A DNA stretch of 8,033 bases from Betaproteobacteria bacterium (GTDB lineage: Bacteria > Pseudomonadota > Gammaproteobacteria > Burkholderiales > Sulfuriferulaceae): positions 1-8,033 of the forward strand of contig DMQT01000285.1 in the NCBI GenBank assembly GCA_003455595.1, written 5' to 3'. Positions 1 through 6,744 of this stretch are shown piece after piece (position 1 is the stretch's first letter; each line of letters begins with the position of its first letter). A program made the translations under genes and the position numbers. The notes under the pieces were generated by a model. It was not told the origin of the DNA and ran no database searches. It saw only the letters and a program-made list of their open reading frames with translations.

Positions 1-2641
1 GGAAGCTCTCGAACTGCGCCGCCAGCGCGAGGAAAATAATCACGATGGCGAAGAAGAACGTCAGCACCAGGCCGCCCGACTCCTGAATGAACTGGCGTGA
101 TGCCCCGGCGTAGTCAAAGCTGTAGCCCTGAGGCAACGTATCTTGTGCCAGCACTTTGAGCTTATCCAGCGCCTGCCCCTGCGAGATGCCGGGGAACGCC
201 ACGCCCTGAATCGTCGCCATGTTCTGCTGCTGAAAGTGGTTGATGGTCTCCGGCTGGGTTTTGGTTTCCAGATGCGCCACGGTAGACAGCGGCACCATCT
301 GGCCATTCGACGCCTTCAGGTAATACTGCTTGAGCTGATCGGCATTGAGGCGGAATTTCTGCTCGACCTGCGGGATCACCTTGTACGAACGCCCACTGAA
401 TTCAAAGTAGTTCACATAACCGCCGCCCAGCATGGCTGACAACGCCGAGCCGATCTCCTGCATGTTGAGCCCGACCTGGGCCGCCAGGTTGCGGTCGATC
501 ACCACCGTGGTTTGCGGCAGGTCGATGCGCAGATCGGATTGCAGGAAGATGAAGTCGCCGGTTTTCTGTGCGTCCTGCAGGAATTTTTGCGACACATCAA
601 AAAGCTGGCTAAACGGCTCGGTAGTGGTAATCACGAACTGGATCGGCAGGCCGCGCGCGCCCGGCAGCGGTGGCGGCTGGAAAATGGCGTTCTGCGTACC
701 CGCGATTTGCCCCAGTTTTTTCTGCACCTCTGGCTGTAGCTGGTTGGAGGTTTTCACGCGCTGATCCCACGGCTTCAACACCATGCCGCTGATGACCGAC
801 GTGGGTGTATTGAGCTGAAACACGTGATCGGTCTCGGGATACCCGGCAAATATCTTGTAAATCTGGCTGGAATAGCCCTCGCGCTGTTGCAGCGTTGCGG
901 TCGGCGCATTGAACGAAGCCGCAATCAGCACGCCCTGGTCTTCCTGCGGCGCCAGTTCGGACATCGACGTGCTGTAGAGGAAATAAATCCCGCCCAGCAC
1001 CACCACGGCAAACACCGCGATTACCGTCAGATAATTGAGTACGCCGTTCAAGCTGCGCTGATAACGTAGATGCAGGCGTTCGAATTTTTGGTCCAGCCAG
1101 ATCACCAGATGATCCTGCCAGTTGCCGCCTTCGCGCTTGGGCGCGCGCAGCAGCTTCGCCGACATCATTGGCGACAAAGTCAGCGCGATGATCGCCGACA
1201 TGGTCACGGCGGCCACCAGGGTAAAGGCAAATTCGGTAAACAGCGCACCGGTCAGCCCGCTCATGAAGCCGATGGGCAGATACACTGCAATCAGCACAAT
1301 GGTCATGGCGATGATCGGGTTGGCCAGCTCGCGCGCAGCCTGAATTGCCGCAGCGGTGGGCGTGAGGCCTTCTTCAAGATGTCGGCTGACGTTTTCCACC
1401 ACGATAATCGCATCGTCCACCACCAGCCCGATGGCTAGCACCAGTGCCAGCAGGGTGAGCAGGTTGATCGAATAGCCGAGCGCCAGCATCACGGTAAAAC
1501 TGCCGATGAGCGACAGCGGAATCGCGATGATCGGGATCAATACCGAGCGCAGTGAGCCGAGGAACACGAACACCACCACGGTGACGATCAGGATCGCCTC
1601 AATCAGGGTTTTCACCACTTCATCAATCGACGAATTCACGAACTTGGTCGAATCGTAGACGATGTTGGCGTTCAGCCCTTGCGGCAATTGCGCCTGGATG
1701 CCAGGCATCACCGCACGCACGCGCTTGACCACGTCGAGCAGGTTGGCACCGGGTGCCACCTGGATACCCACATACACCGCTTTTTTGCCGTCGAAAGACA
1801 CGCTGGAATCGTAATCGTCGGCGCCCAGCGTGACATTTGCCACGTCCGACAGGCGCACTACCGCGCCGTTCTGCTGCTTGATGACCATCTGCTTGAACGA
1901 TTCGACCGAATTCAGCGCGGTCGAGGCATTCAGGTTGATCTGCACCATCTGGCCCTTGGACTGGCCGCTTGATGACAGATAGTTATTCGCCGACAGGGCG
2001 GTATACACATCGGCGGCGGTCAGGCCGACCGCCGCCAGTTTCTGCGGATCAAGCCAGGCGCGCAGCGCGAAATTTTTGGCGCCCAGCAGTTCGGCAGTCT
2101 GCACGCCGTCTATCGCCTGCAACTTGGGCTGCACCGAACGCACCAGATAATCGGTCACCTGATTGGGCTTGAGCACGTCGCTGTAAAAGCCGATGTACAT
2201 GGCGTCAATGGTCTGGCCGATGCTGACTGACAGGGTCGGTTTTTGCGCCTGCGGCGGCAGCTGGTTGAGCACCGCGTTAACCTTGGTGTTGATCTCGGTC
2301 AGCGCCTTGTCGGGCTCGTAATTCAGCCGCAGGTTGGCGGTAATCGTGCTGACGCCCTGCACGCTGCTGGAGGTCATGTAATCGATGCCGTTGGCCTGCG
2401 CCACCGCGTTTTCCAGTGGCGTGGTGATGAAACTTGCCACCAGATTGGCGTCAGCACCGGGATACGCGGTGCTTACCGTGACCACGGCGTTTTGCGTATA
2501 AGGGAATTGCAGAATCGGCAGCAAACCCAGCGAGCGCAAGCCCAGCACCAGAATAACCAGGCTGATGACCGTCGCCAGTACCGGGCGCTCGACGAAAATA
2601 TCGGTGAATTTGCGCAATGACGCGCTGGCAGCGTTGCTCAT
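1..2641 (-). CDS. RND-family multidrug efflux permease (AcrB/MexI-like), 3' end cut by window
   Basis: This is the inner-membrane proton/drug antiporter of a tripartite pump. The frame is open from ATG at 2641 through the left window edge, giving 880 residues, so about 140-170 residues are missing compared with the usual 1020-1050. The N-terminus FTDIFVERPVLA (12-23) leads into TM1 (about 21-41), followed by the LPILQFPYTQ and AYPGAD motifs typical of the ACR_tran family. A TM block at about 335-450 contains GLVVDDAIIVVENV, with D409 and D410 matching the proton-relay D407/D408 of AcrB. The sequence around 655-665 (PPPLPGARGLP) recalls MexI-type permeases rather than AcrB itself. The partner lysine (AcrB K940) lies outside the window. 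The ATG overlaps the adaptor stop as ATGA, indicating translational coupling. Family is certain; substrate cannot be read from the sequence. Confidence 0.96.
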   Translation of the reverse strand, partial: MSNAASASLRKFTDIFVERPVLATVISLVILVLGLRSLGLLPILQFPYTQNAVVTVSTAYPGADANLVASFITTPLENAVAQANGIDYMTSSSVQGVSTITANLRLNYEPDKALTEINTKVNAVLNQLPPQAQKPTLSVSIGQTIDAMYIGFYSDVLKPNQVTDYLVRSVQPKLQAIDGVQTAELLGAKNFALRAWLDPQKLAAVGLTAADVYTALSANNYLSSSGQSKGQMVQINLNASTALNSVESFKQMVIKQQNGAVVRLSDVANVTLGADDYDSSVSFDGKKAVYVGIQVAPGANLLDVVKRVRAVMPGIQAQLPQGLNANIVYDSTKFVNSSIDEVVKTLIEAILIVTVVVFVFLGSLRSVLIPIIAIPLSLIGSFTVMLALGYSINLLTLLALVLAIGLVVDDAIIVVENVSRHLEEGLTPTAAAIQAARELANPIIAMTIVLIAVYLPIGFMSGLTGALFTEFAFTLVAAVTMSAIIALTLSPMMSAKLLRAPKREGGNWQDHLVIWLDQKFERLHLRYQRSLNGVLNYLTVIAVFAVVVLGGIYFLYSTSMSELAPQEDQGVLIAASFNAPTATLQQREGYSSQIYKIFAGYPETDHVFQLNTPTSVISGMVLKPWDQRVKTSNQLQPEVQKKLGQIAGTQNAIFQPPPLPGARGLPIQFVITTTEPFSQLFDVSQKFLQDAQKTGDFIFLQSDLRIDLPQTTVVIDRNLAAQVGLNMQEIGSALSAMLGGGYVNYFEFSGRSYKVIPQVEQKFRLNADQLKQYYLKASNGQMVPLSTVAHLETKTQPETINHFQQQNMATIQGVAFPGISQGQALDKLKVLAQDTLPQGYSFDYAGASRQFIQESGGLVLTFFFAIVIIFLALAAQFESF

Positions 2642-3780
2642 TCGTCTTTCACCTCAGGATTGGGGTTATTCGAGGGCTGAATGCTGTTATTGACGAACAC
2701 CGGCGCATCGTTATGCAGCTTGAGTTGCCCGGCGGTCACCACCGTATCACCCGCCTTCACGCCGCTCAATACCGCGACCTGGTCGCCACGTGCCAAGCCG
2801 GTGGTGATGAAGCGCTGCTGCACCGTCAACTGGGCTTTGCCATCCTTGCCCTTACCGCCATCCTTGACGATGAATACCGTGCTGCCATAAGGGTTGTAGG
2901 CCACTGCGGTATTGGGCAGGGTGATATATTGCTTGGCCGCGCCATTGCCTACTTGGGCCGTGGCAAAAACGCCGGGCAGCAACTCACCATGAGGGTTGGC
3001 AAAGCGTGCGCGCACCTTGAGCGTGCGTGTCGCGGTATCGACCTGCGGCTCGATCGCCTCGATCTTGCCGCTGAAGGCTTTGCCCGGCAGCGCATTGGAA
3101 CGCGCGCTGATGGTTTCACCGACCTTGATCAGGTCAATCTGCGCCTGCGGCACTGTGAAATCGAGGTACATCGGATCGAGTTTTTGCAAGTTGACCAGCG
3201 TCGTGCCGGGGCCGACGTATTGCCCGAGATCGACCTGGCGGATGCCGAGGCGGCCAGAGAACGGTGCACGGATATTCTTTTGTGCAATCACTGCCTGCTG
3301 GGCGGCCACCTGTGCCTGCGCGCTTTTGAGGTTAGCGGCGTCGATATCGACCGCAGCCTGACTGAGCGCCTGAACATTAAGCTGTGCCAGGTCACGCTGG
3401 TAGGTCTGTTGCGCCAATGCAGCGGCGGCTTTGAGTTGCGCCAGCTGGGCGATTTGCGGTGCCGCGTTGAGCTCAACCAGCACTTGACCGGCCTTGACCG
3501 TCGCACCGGATTCGAAGTGGATGGCGGATACGATGCCACTCACCTCCGCCGACAGATTGGCGCCGCTGGACGCGCGCAAGTTGCCCACTACCTCGACGGT
3601 TGGTTGCCACGACTGCGTCTGCGCCACGATGGTGGACACCGCCTGCGGCGGCATGCCCTGGCCTTTGATGGCTTTCTGGATCATCGAATTACGAAATAGC
3701 TGAAAACCATAAATCGCGCCGAACACCACTGCGGCGATCAGCAGCATGATGATCATGCGCTTGGTTGTGCCCTTGGTCAT
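2638..3780 (-). CDS. RND efflux periplasmic adaptor (membrane fusion protein, HlyD/MexH-like)
   Basis: This 380-residue protein would bridge the permease and the outer-membrane channel in the periplasm. It has a short cytoplasmic N-terminus and one hydrophobic anchor (about 9-28) without a lipobox cysteine, so it is probably membrane-anchored rather than a lipoprotein. The order is classical: first half-lipoyl segment (about 70-107, with SGIVSAIHFESGATVKAGQ), an Ala/Gln-rich alpha-hairpin (about 107-168), second lipoyl half (IRAPFSGRLGIRQVDLGQYV, 170-189), beta-barrel (LDPMYLDFTVPQ at 201-212 and VDTATRTLKVRARFAN at 247-262) and a membrane-proximal domain to about 352. A Gly/Lys/Asp loop (307-315) and an Asn/Pro-rich tail (365-377) look disordered. 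The ATG has a GGAG Shine-Dalgarno at 3787-3790, six bases away. It sits 66 bp after the channel gene and overlaps the permease by four bases. Specificity is unknown. Confidence 0.96.
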   Translation of the reverse strand: MTKGTTKRMIIMLLIAAVVFGAIYGFQLFRNSMIQKAIKGQGMPPQAVSTIVAQTQSWQPTVEVVGNLRASSGANLSAEVSGIVSAIHFESGATVKAGQVLVELNAAPQIAQLAQLKAAAALAQQTYQRDLAQLNVQALSQAAVDIDAANLKSAQAQVAAQQAVIAQKNIRAPFSGRLGIRQVDLGQYVGPGTTLVNLQKLDPMYLDFTVPQAQIDLIKVGETISARSNALPGKAFSGKIEAIEPQVDTATRTLKVRARFANPHGELLPGVFATAQVGNGAAKQYITLPNTAVAYNPYGSTVFIVKDGGKGKDGKAQLTVQQRFITTGLARGDQVAVLSGVKAGDTVVTAGQLKLHNDAPVFVNNSIQPSNNPNPEVKDE

Positions 3781-3786
3781 AACGTA

Positions 3787-3790
3787 CTCC
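3787..3790 (-). promoter_or_regulatory. Shine-Dalgarno site of the adaptor gene
   Basis: GGAG on the minus strand lies six bases before the ATG at 3780. It gives the adaptor its own ribosome entry after the 66-base gap, unlike the permease, which depends on the ATGA overlap. Confidence 0.7.
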
Positions 3791-3821
3791 GCTTTCTTGA
3801 TTATTTAAAATGTCTGCGAAA

Positions 3822-3845
3822 CTGCTCAGTGTCGCCATTGAGCAG
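3822..3845 (-). repeat. Intercistronic hairpin between channel and adaptor genes
   Basis: An exact 7-bp inverted repeat (CTGCTCA at 3822-3828, TGAGCAG at 3839-3845, 10-base spacer) begins one base after the channel gene's TAA. In the minus-strand transcript it is followed by only TTTCGC, so it lacks the T-run of a full intrinsic terminator. It could act as a partial terminator or as an mRNA-end stabiliser that sets the ratio of channel to adaptor and permease. The inverted repeat is seen directly; the role is inferred. Confidence 0.45.
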
Positions 3846-3846
3846 C

Positions 3847-5322
3847 TTATTCTTCGTTGCTGCGCCAACCGCCACCCATGGCCTGATACAGCGCAGCGGT
3901 ATCGGTCAGGCGTCGTGCTTGCGCCGCAACCAGATTGACCCGGGTTTGTTGCGCCTGTTGCTGGGCGGTGAGCAATTGCAAATAGCTCAGACCACCCAGC
4001 AGATATTGCTGCTGCACCAGCTTCAGTGACGCCTCGGCGGCGTTATTGGCGGCCGCTTGTGCCTGCAAGGTTTCGGCGCCGTTATCCAGCGCGCGCAATA
4101 CGTCAGCTACGTTACGCAAGCCCTGCAACACACTTTGCTGATAATTGGCGGCAGCGGCGTCAAAACTCGCCTGCGCCGAATTGACCCCGGCTTTCAGTCC
4201 CCCATTGAACAAGGGTTGCGCCAGCTGGCTTACCAGACTCCAGATAATCGAACCAGGACCAAACAGACTGGACGTGGACAACGCCTGCGACCCCAGCGTG
4301 GCGGACAGGTTGATCTGCGGGTAGCTTTTGGAAATCGCCACGCCGTATTCCGCGTTGGCGGCGCGCAACAGTGCCTCTGACGCCTGGATATCGGGGCGCT
4401 GGCGCACCAGTTCGGACGGCACCAGCAGCGGCACATCGGCGGGCAAGGTGAAATCGCTCAGACTGAATTGCGGGATCGTGGCCGCGCCCGGTGCTTCGCC
4501 CACCAGCACGGCCAGCAGATGATTGGTCTGCTGCAATTGATTACGCAGCGGCGGCAGGCTGGCGCGCGTTTGTTCGAGCTGGGTTAGCAGCGACAGTTCA
4601 TCGCCGCGCGCGATTGCGCCCAGCGTGAAACGCTTGTGCGCGATGTCCACCTGCGACTGCTGCGCGCCCAGAATCGCCTCGGTGGCGCTGATTTGCGCGG
4701 CGTATTGCGCTTGCGCCATCGCCGCCGTCGCAATATTCCCGGCCAGCGTCTGGCGTGCGCCTTCGAGCTGGTAGCGCTGATAATCCGCCTGCGCGGCCAA
4801 AGCCTCAAGCGCGCGCCGGTTGCCGCCGAACAGGTCCAGGTTATAACTGACCTTTACCCCAGCGTTGTATAGATCAAAAATATGCTCACCGCCGGATTGG
4901 CCAAAACCCGAGTTATTGGTGCGCTGGCGCAGCGCGCCCAGATTTGCGTCAACTTGGGGATATAGACTGGAACCGGCCTGCGCAGCGTAAGACTGCTGCG
5001 CCTGGCGCAAGGTCGCCTGTGCGGCGGCCAGGCTCGGACTCGCCTGCAAACCCTGCTCGATCAGTGCGTTCAATTTGGCCGAGCCGAAACTTTCCCACCA
5101 CTGTGCCGATACCGCCTGCCCGGCGACAAAACGCTGACTGCCGCCCAGCGCCATGCCGGATGTGGCCGCCGTCTGTGCGGGCAAGGCTTGGGTGGTATAG
5201 CCGGCTACTTGCGGTGCCATAGGCTGTTTGTAGTCCGGCCCGACCGTGGTGCAGCCCGCCAGCCCGAGCGCCGCTGAGACATACACCCAGTTGCGCAGCT
5301 CAAAAACGCGATTGGTAGCCAA
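3847..5322 (-). CDS. RND efflux outer-membrane channel lipoprotein (OprM/NodT family)
   Basis: This 491-residue protein would form the TolC-like trimeric exit duct. A short signal peptide (charged R5/R10, hydrophobic 12-22) ends in the lipobox LAGC, with C24 the predicted lipidated residue. The next residue is Thr, so there is no Asp-type inner-membrane retention signal. The mature start CTTVGPDYKQP is a hallmark of the family. Two OEP repeats follow (about 75-270 and 300-480), with NLDLFGGNRR (161-170), VPSELVRQRPDIQASEALLRAANAEYGVAIS (301-331) and the terminal RLTDTAALYQAMGGGW (471-486). The start is TTG at 5322: an in-frame TGA lies at 5347-5349, no ATG or GTG lies between, AGAGGT is 8 bases upstream, and the next in-frame GTG (residue 13) would remove the positively charged part of the signal peptide. 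It is the first gene of the operon, whereas many RND operons place the channel last. Confidence 0.95.
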   Translation of the reverse strand: MATNRVFELRNWVYVSAALGLAGCTTVGPDYKQPMAPQVAGYTTQALPAQTAATSGMALGGSQRFVAGQAVSAQWWESFGSAKLNALIEQGLQASPSLAAAQATLRQAQQSYAAQAGSSLYPQVDANLGALRQRTNNSGFGQSGGEHIFDLYNAGVKVSYNLDLFGGNRRALEALAAQADYQRYQLEGARQTLAGNIATAAMAQAQYAAQISATEAILGAQQSQVDIAHKRFTLGAIARGDELSLLTQLEQTRASLPPLRNQLQQTNHLLAVLVGEAPGAATIPQFSLSDFTLPADVPLLVPSELVRQRPDIQASEALLRAANAEYGVAISKSYPQINLSATLGSQALSTSSLFGPGSIIWSLVSQLAQPLFNGGLKAGVNSAQASFDAAAANYQQSVLQGLRNVADVLRALDNGAETLQAQAAANNAAEASLKLVQQQYLLGGLSYLQLLTAQQQAQQTRVNLVAAQARRLTDTAALYQAMGGGWRSNEE

Positions 5323-5330
5323 TGGCGTAC

Positions 5331-5338
5331 ACCTCTTT
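5331..5338 (-). promoter_or_regulatory. Shine-Dalgarno site fixing the TTG start of the channel gene
   Basis: AAAGAGGT on the minus strand is the best ribosome-binding match in this leader and lies eight bases before the TTG at 5322. It supports the non-ATG start, because the frame is closed by a stop at 5347-5349 and contains no other usable start before it. Confidence 0.65.
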
Positions 5339-5426
5339 GCAAAATTTCATTGTTAATTCAACACGTAATGTAGCGCGTCGGCTTGTTTCTATACTCAACT
5401 GAGGCAAGCTGAAACACTTTGAAACA

Positions 5427-5458
5427 AATATTATCTATCCAGCAAGATAGATAATATT
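5427..5458. promoter_or_regulatory. Large perfect palindrome, likely operator 1 for the MarR regulator
   Basis: The arms AATATTATCTATC (5427-5439) and GATAGATAATATT (5446-5458) are exact reverse complements of 13 bp around the spacer CAGCAA. AT-rich palindromes of this kind next to a divergent marR gene are the usual form of MarR-family operators. The right arm contains the predicted -10 of the efflux promoter and reaches the first two bases of the marR -35. The symmetry is seen directly; the binding partner is inferred. Confidence 0.7.
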
Positions 5459-5479
5459 GCACAATTATCTTTCCTGCAA
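5451..5479 (-). promoter_or_regulatory. Predicted sigma70-type promoter of the efflux operon
   Basis: On the minus strand TTGCAG (5479-5474) and TATTAT (5456-5451) are separated by exactly 17 bases, a good -35/-10 pair. Transcription would start near 5444 and leave a leader of about 120 bases before the TTG at 5322. The -10 lies inside the right arm of the large palindrome and the -35 lies inside the second palindrome, so an occupied operator would block it. I saw no comparably good pair closer to the gene (a TATAGA near 5392 lacks a convincing -35). Predicted by eye only. Confidence 0.55.
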
Positions 5480-5485
5480 GATAAT
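5457..5485 (+). promoter_or_regulatory. Predicted sigma70-type promoter of the marR-methyltransferase-mtfA operon
   Basis: TTGCAC (5457-5462) and GATAAT (5480-5485) are separated by 17 bases. Transcription would start near 5492, about 33 bases before the marR ATG. This promoter lies antiparallel on almost the same bases as the efflux promoter, so two polymerases could not bind together. The spacer and -10 are covered by the second palindrome, as expected for autorepression. Predicted by eye only. Confidence 0.55.
5464..5485. promoter_or_regulatory. Second palindrome, likely operator 2
   Basis: ATTATCTT (5464-5471) and AAGATAAT (5478-5485) form an exact 8-bp inverted repeat around TCCTGC. The stretch 5464-5483 is an 18/20-identical direct copy of 5430-5449 in operator 1 (consensus ATTATCTWTCCWGCAAGATA). 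It overlaps the -10 of the marR promoter and the -35 of the efflux promoter. The palindrome centres are 32 bases apart, about three helical turns, so two dimers would lie on the same DNA face. Confidence 0.6.
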
Positions 5486-5524
5486 GTTCATTGTTTTCCA
5501 ATTTGTTATTTAGGCACTATTGTC

Positions 5525-6025
5525 ATGTCCGACGACCTTACCGATCCGGTAGCGATGCACTGCAAATACTGGTGTGCCAGCTACGATGGCACGCTGATGC
5601 CGTTGATGATTGCGTTGCATCGCGTCTATGCTGCCAAGACTGCGCGTTCCAGCGCCATCTTCGCCCGACATGGCCTATGTCCCGGCGAATTCGATGTGCT
5701 TGCCAGTCTGCGTCGCTCGCCGCCGCCCCATGAATTGACTCCATCCGACGTGCAACGTTCGGTCATTATTACCTCCGGCGGTTTGACCAAGATATTGCGC
5801 CAACTCGAAGTGCGCGGGCTGGTGACGCGCTCAACCAACCCCGCGGATCGACGCATCAAGCCGATTCGTCTCAGCCCCAGCGCGTTGCCGATGCTGGAAC
5901 AAACCATGCAGGAATTGATAGCCGATTCCGGCGCGTGGATCAAAGAACTGTTATCGGACACCGAAATAAACCAGGTCACCACGCTATTGAGCAAGCTTTT
6001 GAACCCACCGCCGGCCGACGCCTGA
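5525..6025 (+). CDS. MarR-family transcriptional regulator
   Basis: This 166-residue protein has the typical MarR size and layout: N-terminal dimerisation helices (about 22-48), a winged helix-turn-helix (about 52-120) and C-terminal dimerisation helices (about 120-158). The recognition-helix region reads VIITSGGLTKILRQLEVRGLV (80-100), and the wing carries NPADRRIKPIRLSP (105-118), the DxR signature of the family. It is divergent from the efflux operon and faces two palindromes, so it most likely represses both operons and is released by a ligand. C13 and C17 near the N-terminus, plus C52, leave room for redox sensing, though this is untested. The ATG at 5525 has only a weak upstream AGG (5512-5514). 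The methyltransferase follows after 29 bases. Family is firm; the direct target is inferred from position. Confidence 0.92.
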   Translation: MSDDLTDPVAMHCKYWCASYDGTLMPLMIALHRVYAAKTARSSAIFARHGLCPGEFDVLASLRRSPPPHELTPSDVQRSVIITSGGLTKILRQLEVRGLVTRSTNPADRRIKPIRLSPSALPMLEQTMQELIADSGAWIKELLSDTEINQVTTLLSKLLNPPPADA

Positions 6026-6054
6026 CCACACATTTACGCCAATCGGAAATCGCC

Positions 6055-6726
6055 ATGGACGACACAACACGACGCCAATTCATTGACCGGGTTCGAGATT
6101 TTCAGGCGCGCGGCGACCCGAGCGGCTGGTGCGACCAGGTATACCGCGATGCCAACGGCGATGTTACCGCCGTATTCTGGGCGGATCGGGTGGCCAACCC
6201 TTACCTGCTTGACTGGCTGCAAGCGCACCCCGCTAAGGATCCGCTCTTACGCGCCGTGACCATCGGCTGTGGTGTAGGCGATGACGCCGAAGCGCTCGCT
6301 GCACACGGCTATCAGGTCACCGCGTTCGATATTTCGCCCGCCGCCATAGCGCTCTGTCGGCAGCGCTTTCCGGACAGCCCGGTGGATTATCGCGTGGCCG
6401 ATTTGTTTGATTACCCAGCGGCCTGGGCGCAGCAATTTGAGCTGGTGTTCGAGTGCAACACCATTCAGATCATGGCCGGTGCTTACCGGATGGAGGCACT
6501 TAATGCGATAGCTGCGCTAGTCGCCTCAGGCGGTGACGCGCTGGTGTCGTGTCGTAGCCGTGCCATGGGGACGCAACAGGACGCGTTCCCGCTACCGCTG
6601 GATGAGACTGAAATCAACGGCTTCATCCGCGCCGGACTGAATCAAACAGCGTTGATTGCGTATGACGACGACCAGCAGCCGCCGGTGCCGCATTTCTTTG
6701 CCTGCTATCACAAGCCGCACGCATGA
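6055..6726 (+). CDS. Class I SAM-dependent methyltransferase (methyltransferase domain 25-like)
   Basis: This 223-residue cytosolic protein has no signal peptide or membrane segment. It carries the Rossmann SAM-binding motif I VTIGCGVGDDAEALAAHG (68-85), the acidic end of strand 2 in VTAFDISPAAIALCRQRFP (88-106), a motif-II-like YRVADLFDYPA (112-122) and FELVFECNTIQIM (128-140), equivalent to motif IV. The lead-in FWADRVANPYLLDWL (41-55) is typical of a small-molecule methyltransferase family of unknown substrate, distantly reminiscent of thiopurine methyltransferases. ATG 6055 is chosen because GGAAA lies 7 bases before it; the frame is open further upstream to 5935, but that part overlaps marR and does not resemble the family. 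It is sandwiched between marR and mtfA, so a role in modifying a toxic compound handled by the pump is possible but not shown. Confidence 0.9.
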   Translation: MDDTTRRQFIDRVRDFQARGDPSGWCDQVYRDANGDVTAVFWADRVANPYLLDWLQAHPAKDPLLRAVTIGCGVGDDAEALAAHGYQVTAFDISPAAIALCRQRFPDSPVDYRVADLFDYPAAWAQQFELVFECNTIQIMAGAYRMEALNAIAALVASGGDALVSCRSRAMGTQQDAFPLPLDETEINGFIRAGLNQTALIAYDDDQQPPVPHFFACYHKPHA

Positions 6727-6744
6727 AGTCCAGAGCAATCCCCC

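Noticed and set aside
2243..2620. 125-codon plus-strand open frame opposite the start of the permease gene
   Set aside because: It is an antisense shadow in codon register with the permease frame; the composition is Arg/His/Gln-rich with no recognisable domain.
2617..3699. A 360-codon open frame on the plus strand opposite the adaptor gene
   Set aside because: It is in codon register with the minus-strand adaptor gene. Stops in this antisense frame need TTA, CTA or TCA codons in the adaptor, which are rare in a GC-rich gene, so the long open frame is expected by chance. The product resembles no family I know, and the adaptor is unmistakable.
4057..4380. 107-codon plus-strand open frame opposite the channel gene
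   Set aside because: It is an antisense shadow of the channel gene, which is supported by lipobox, OEP motifs and full family length.
5626..6033. 135-codon minus-strand open frame opposite marR
   Set aside because: The marR frame encodes a clear winged-helix protein with the DxR wing signature; the antisense product shows no recognisable motif and no convincing ribosome-binding site.
5935..6054. Upstream 40-codon extension of the methyltransferase reading frame
   Set aside because: It overlaps the end of marR in another frame, does not resemble the methyltransferase family, and the ATG at 6055 has a suitable ribosome-binding site.
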